Both the position numbers and the translations under genes were made by a program. Below the pieces are notes generated by a model. That model worked only from the letters and a program-made list of their open reading frames with translations, made no database searches and was not told the origin of the DNA. From the NCBI GenBank assembly GCA_012519125.1, contig JAAYQY010000111.1, forward strand, positions 1 to 10,003: DNA of 10,003 bases, given 5' to 3'. This stretch comes from Spirochaetales bacterium (GTDB taxonomy: Bacteria; Spirochaetota; Spirochaetia; Sphaerochaetales; Sphaerochaetaceae). Positions within the stretch are counted from its first letter, which is position 1, and the number at the start of each line of letters is the position of its first letter. Positions 8,942 through 10,003 of this stretch are shown here, in pieces.

Positions 8942-9840
8942 GTTTCCAACTCTTTGCCATTTTCCTGTACAAGAAGCGAGGGGTTGTCAGAGGTGATGAA
9001 ATCAACACCCATCAAGCGGAACTTTTGCATGGAATTGGCATCATTGACCGTCCATACGCCTACACCCAGTTTTTTGTCCCGTAGTGCCTTATAGAGGTTT
9101 GCTGATAAGTAGTTGAAGTTGACTCCAACATAATCCACTGCAAGCTCCTCCATGTGCGAAGCAACAAACGATGGCCCCTTGCTTCCTACCGCTGTCATGT
9201 ATTTTTTGCTGATCAACGCACCGCGTTTCAGTGAGGGCTCGAGGGAGTTGATGGTCATGAGGGTAGGGAAGTCAAATGATATGACAGTCGTCCTATCAAG
9301 CAGATCGTACGCCTTGAGCATGCTGATGAGCTTCTCCTCGATCCCTGCATACCTACTCTCGTCCGCTTTGAGTTTGATTTCTACCTGTAGACCTACCTCT
9401 CTTGTCTCAGACTTGAGCAAGTGCAACACATCTTCAAGCGTTGGTATCTGCTGGGCTGCATACACGCCTGTGCCGGAATATTTGGAAGATGCATTGAATT
9501 GCTCCAACTCAGCACGGGTGTACTCTGTAAGCGCTCCAATTCCGTTGGTTGTGCGTTCCAGCAATGGATCATGCATGACCATGATCGCTCCATCCCGACT
9601 GAGATGGATATCCAACTCAAGAGCATCTGCTCCTGCATCGATGCCAGCCTTGAACGCAGCCAAGGTGTTTTCGGGAGCAACTGCAGCACCTCCTCGGTGT
9701 GCAACGGTCAGCACATGGTGTGTATCCGGCATGTTCATCCTTAGTGTAATGATGATTACAATCAATGCAATGGCACAGATGATGGCCGCAAAAGCGGCCA
9801 CCATCTTGTTTTTTCGAACACGCTTACTTGAAATTTTCAT
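8938..9840 (-). CDS. Membrane-anchored glycerophosphodiester phosphodiesterase (GDPD family)
   Basis: GDPD enzymes hydrolyse glycerophosphodiesters to sn-glycerol 3-phosphate plus an alcohol, using a metal-dependent TIM-barrel. Seen in 300 residues: a short basic N-terminus (KISSKRVRKNK), one hydrophobic segment about 13-33 and no clear cleavage site, so an uncleaved anchor with the enzyme facing the periplasm is likely (positive-inside reasoning). The catalytic core is intact: HRGG with H48 and R49, APENT with E57, E75 and D77 in ALELDIHLSRDG, H90 in VMHDP, E154 and K156 in VEIK, and a late VWTVND and SDNP block. Start choice: the frame is open to 9903, but ATG 9840 gives a standard anchor right at the N-terminus and has a weak AAAGAG four bases upstream. 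It overlaps the upstream binding-protein gene by 17 bases, so the two are probably co-transcribed and coupled. Exact substrate is not deducible; the family call is firm. Confidence 0.9.
   Translation of the reverse strand: MKISSKRVRKNKMVAAFAAIICAIALIVIIITLRMNMPDTHHVLTVAHRGGAAVAPENTLAAFKAGIDAGADALELDIHLSRDGAIMVMHDPLLERTTNGIGALTEYTRAELEQFNASSKYSGTGVYAAQQIPTLEDVLHLLKSETREVGLQVEIKLKADESRYAGIEEKLISMLKAYDLLDRTTVISFDFPTLMTINSLEPSLKRGALISKKYMTAVGSKGPSFVASHMEELAVDYVGVNFNYLSANLYKALRDKKLGVGVWTVNDANSMQKFRLMGVDFITSDNPSLLVQENGKELET
9781..9814 (+). terminator. Possible rho-independent terminator for plus-strand read-through
   Basis: GGCCGC at 9784-9789, loop AAAA and GCGGCC at 9794-9799 form a perfect 6-bp GC-only stem, extended to 7 bp by T9783/A9800. 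A further three pairs (GAT 9781-9783 with ATC 9803-9805) are possible if ACC bulges instead. TTGTTTTTT follows at 9806-9814. The orientation fits termination of transcripts running rightward from comF, about 840 bases past its stop. The same DNA encodes VAAFAA of the phosphodiesterase membrane anchor, so the palindrome may be a by-product of alanine codons (GCC, GCT, GCG). Confidence 0.3.
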
Positions 9841-10003
9841 TGTACTCTTTTTCAAGCTCTGCTTTTGTCTCAGCCATAACCCTGTTGACATCCATGTTTG
9901 CAATCAAGAGCTTTTCTGCCATTTGGCGCAGAATCTCAGTCCCCTTGGGGAAACTGATTACGCTTGCTTGCGGTTGGACATACTTCAATTGGTCAATGGC
10001 TAC
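9824..10003 (-). CDS. ABC-transporter extracellular solute-binding protein, C-terminal 59 residues (rest outside window)
   Basis: Seen: reading leftward from 10003 the frame is open for 59 codons to TAA at 9826-9824, beginning VAIDQLKYVQPQASV and ending ELEKEYNENFK. No start codon is expected, because the gene enters from the right edge. The fragment is mostly amphipathic helix: a short 'Leu-x-x-Val-x-Pro' segment, a 'Lys-Gly-Thr-Glu-Ile' helix start, then two charged helices ending in Asn/Phe/Lys. That resembles the C-terminus of family-1 (sugar-type, MalE/UgpB-like) binding proteins, which typically finish with helices of the form 'EALxxAxxEIExxL'. If so, the protein captures a solute outside the inner membrane for an ABC importer. 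It overlaps the phosphodiesterase gene by 17 bases. A UgpB-like role in glycerophosphodiester uptake would fit that neighbour but is inference; 59 residues are too few to name a substrate. Confidence 0.6.
   Translation of the reverse strand, partial: VAIDQLKYVQPQASVISFPKGTEILRQMAEKLLIANMDVNRVMAETKAELEKEYNENFK

Noticed and set aside
9841..9903. A 21-residue upstream extension of the phosphodiesterase
   Set aside because: It would overlap the binding-protein gene by 80 bases and would put a non-hydrophobic leader before a normal basic-plus-hydrophobic anchor; ATG 9840 is the better start.

Overview
The window looks like ordinary chromosomal core sequence of a diderm bacterium, most likely a spirochaete and plausibly a Sphaerochaeta-like one. 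The basis is a base composition near 50% GC (judged by eye) together with the gene order tamB-bamA-mutS-comF. From memory, Treponema and Borrelia carry a similar block: tamB, bamA, a small skp/ompH gene, mutS and, in Borrelia, comF. The genus-level guess is inference and rests on no database search.

Plus strand, 1 to 8941: a tightly packed, co-directional block, probably one operon. It holds the 3' part of a very long TamB/DUF490 gene that runs off the left edge, then bamA (Omp85, five POTRA domains plus a beta-barrel), mutS (mismatch recognition ATPase) and comF (zinc-finger plus phosphoribosyltransferase-like protein). Gaps are 20, 2 and 22 bases. TamB and BamA both serve the outer membrane: BamA folds and inserts beta-barrel proteins, and TamB is an inner-membrane-anchored periplasm-spanning partner. 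MutS and ComF deal with DNA and share only the transcript. The skp/ompH chaperone gene expected between bamA and mutS is absent.

Minus strand, 10003 down to 8938: a second unit converging on the first. The visible genes are the last 59 codons of what looks like an ABC-transporter solute-binding protein, overlapping by 17 bases a membrane-anchored glycerophosphodiester phosphodiesterase. They suggest uptake or salvage of a phosphodiester-derived or sugar-type substrate outside the cytoplasm. The two units meet tail to tail, with both stop codons sharing the palindrome CTAG at 8938-8941, so no intergenic terminator is possible there.

No tRNA, rRNA, CRISPR array, insertion sequence or phage gene was seen, and no stretch over 300 bases lacks a gene. 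I found no new biological system. The points worth a second look are architectural: the missing skp with a 2-base bamA/mutS junction, the interlocked stops, and a terminator-like hairpin embedded antisense in the phosphodiesterase gene.
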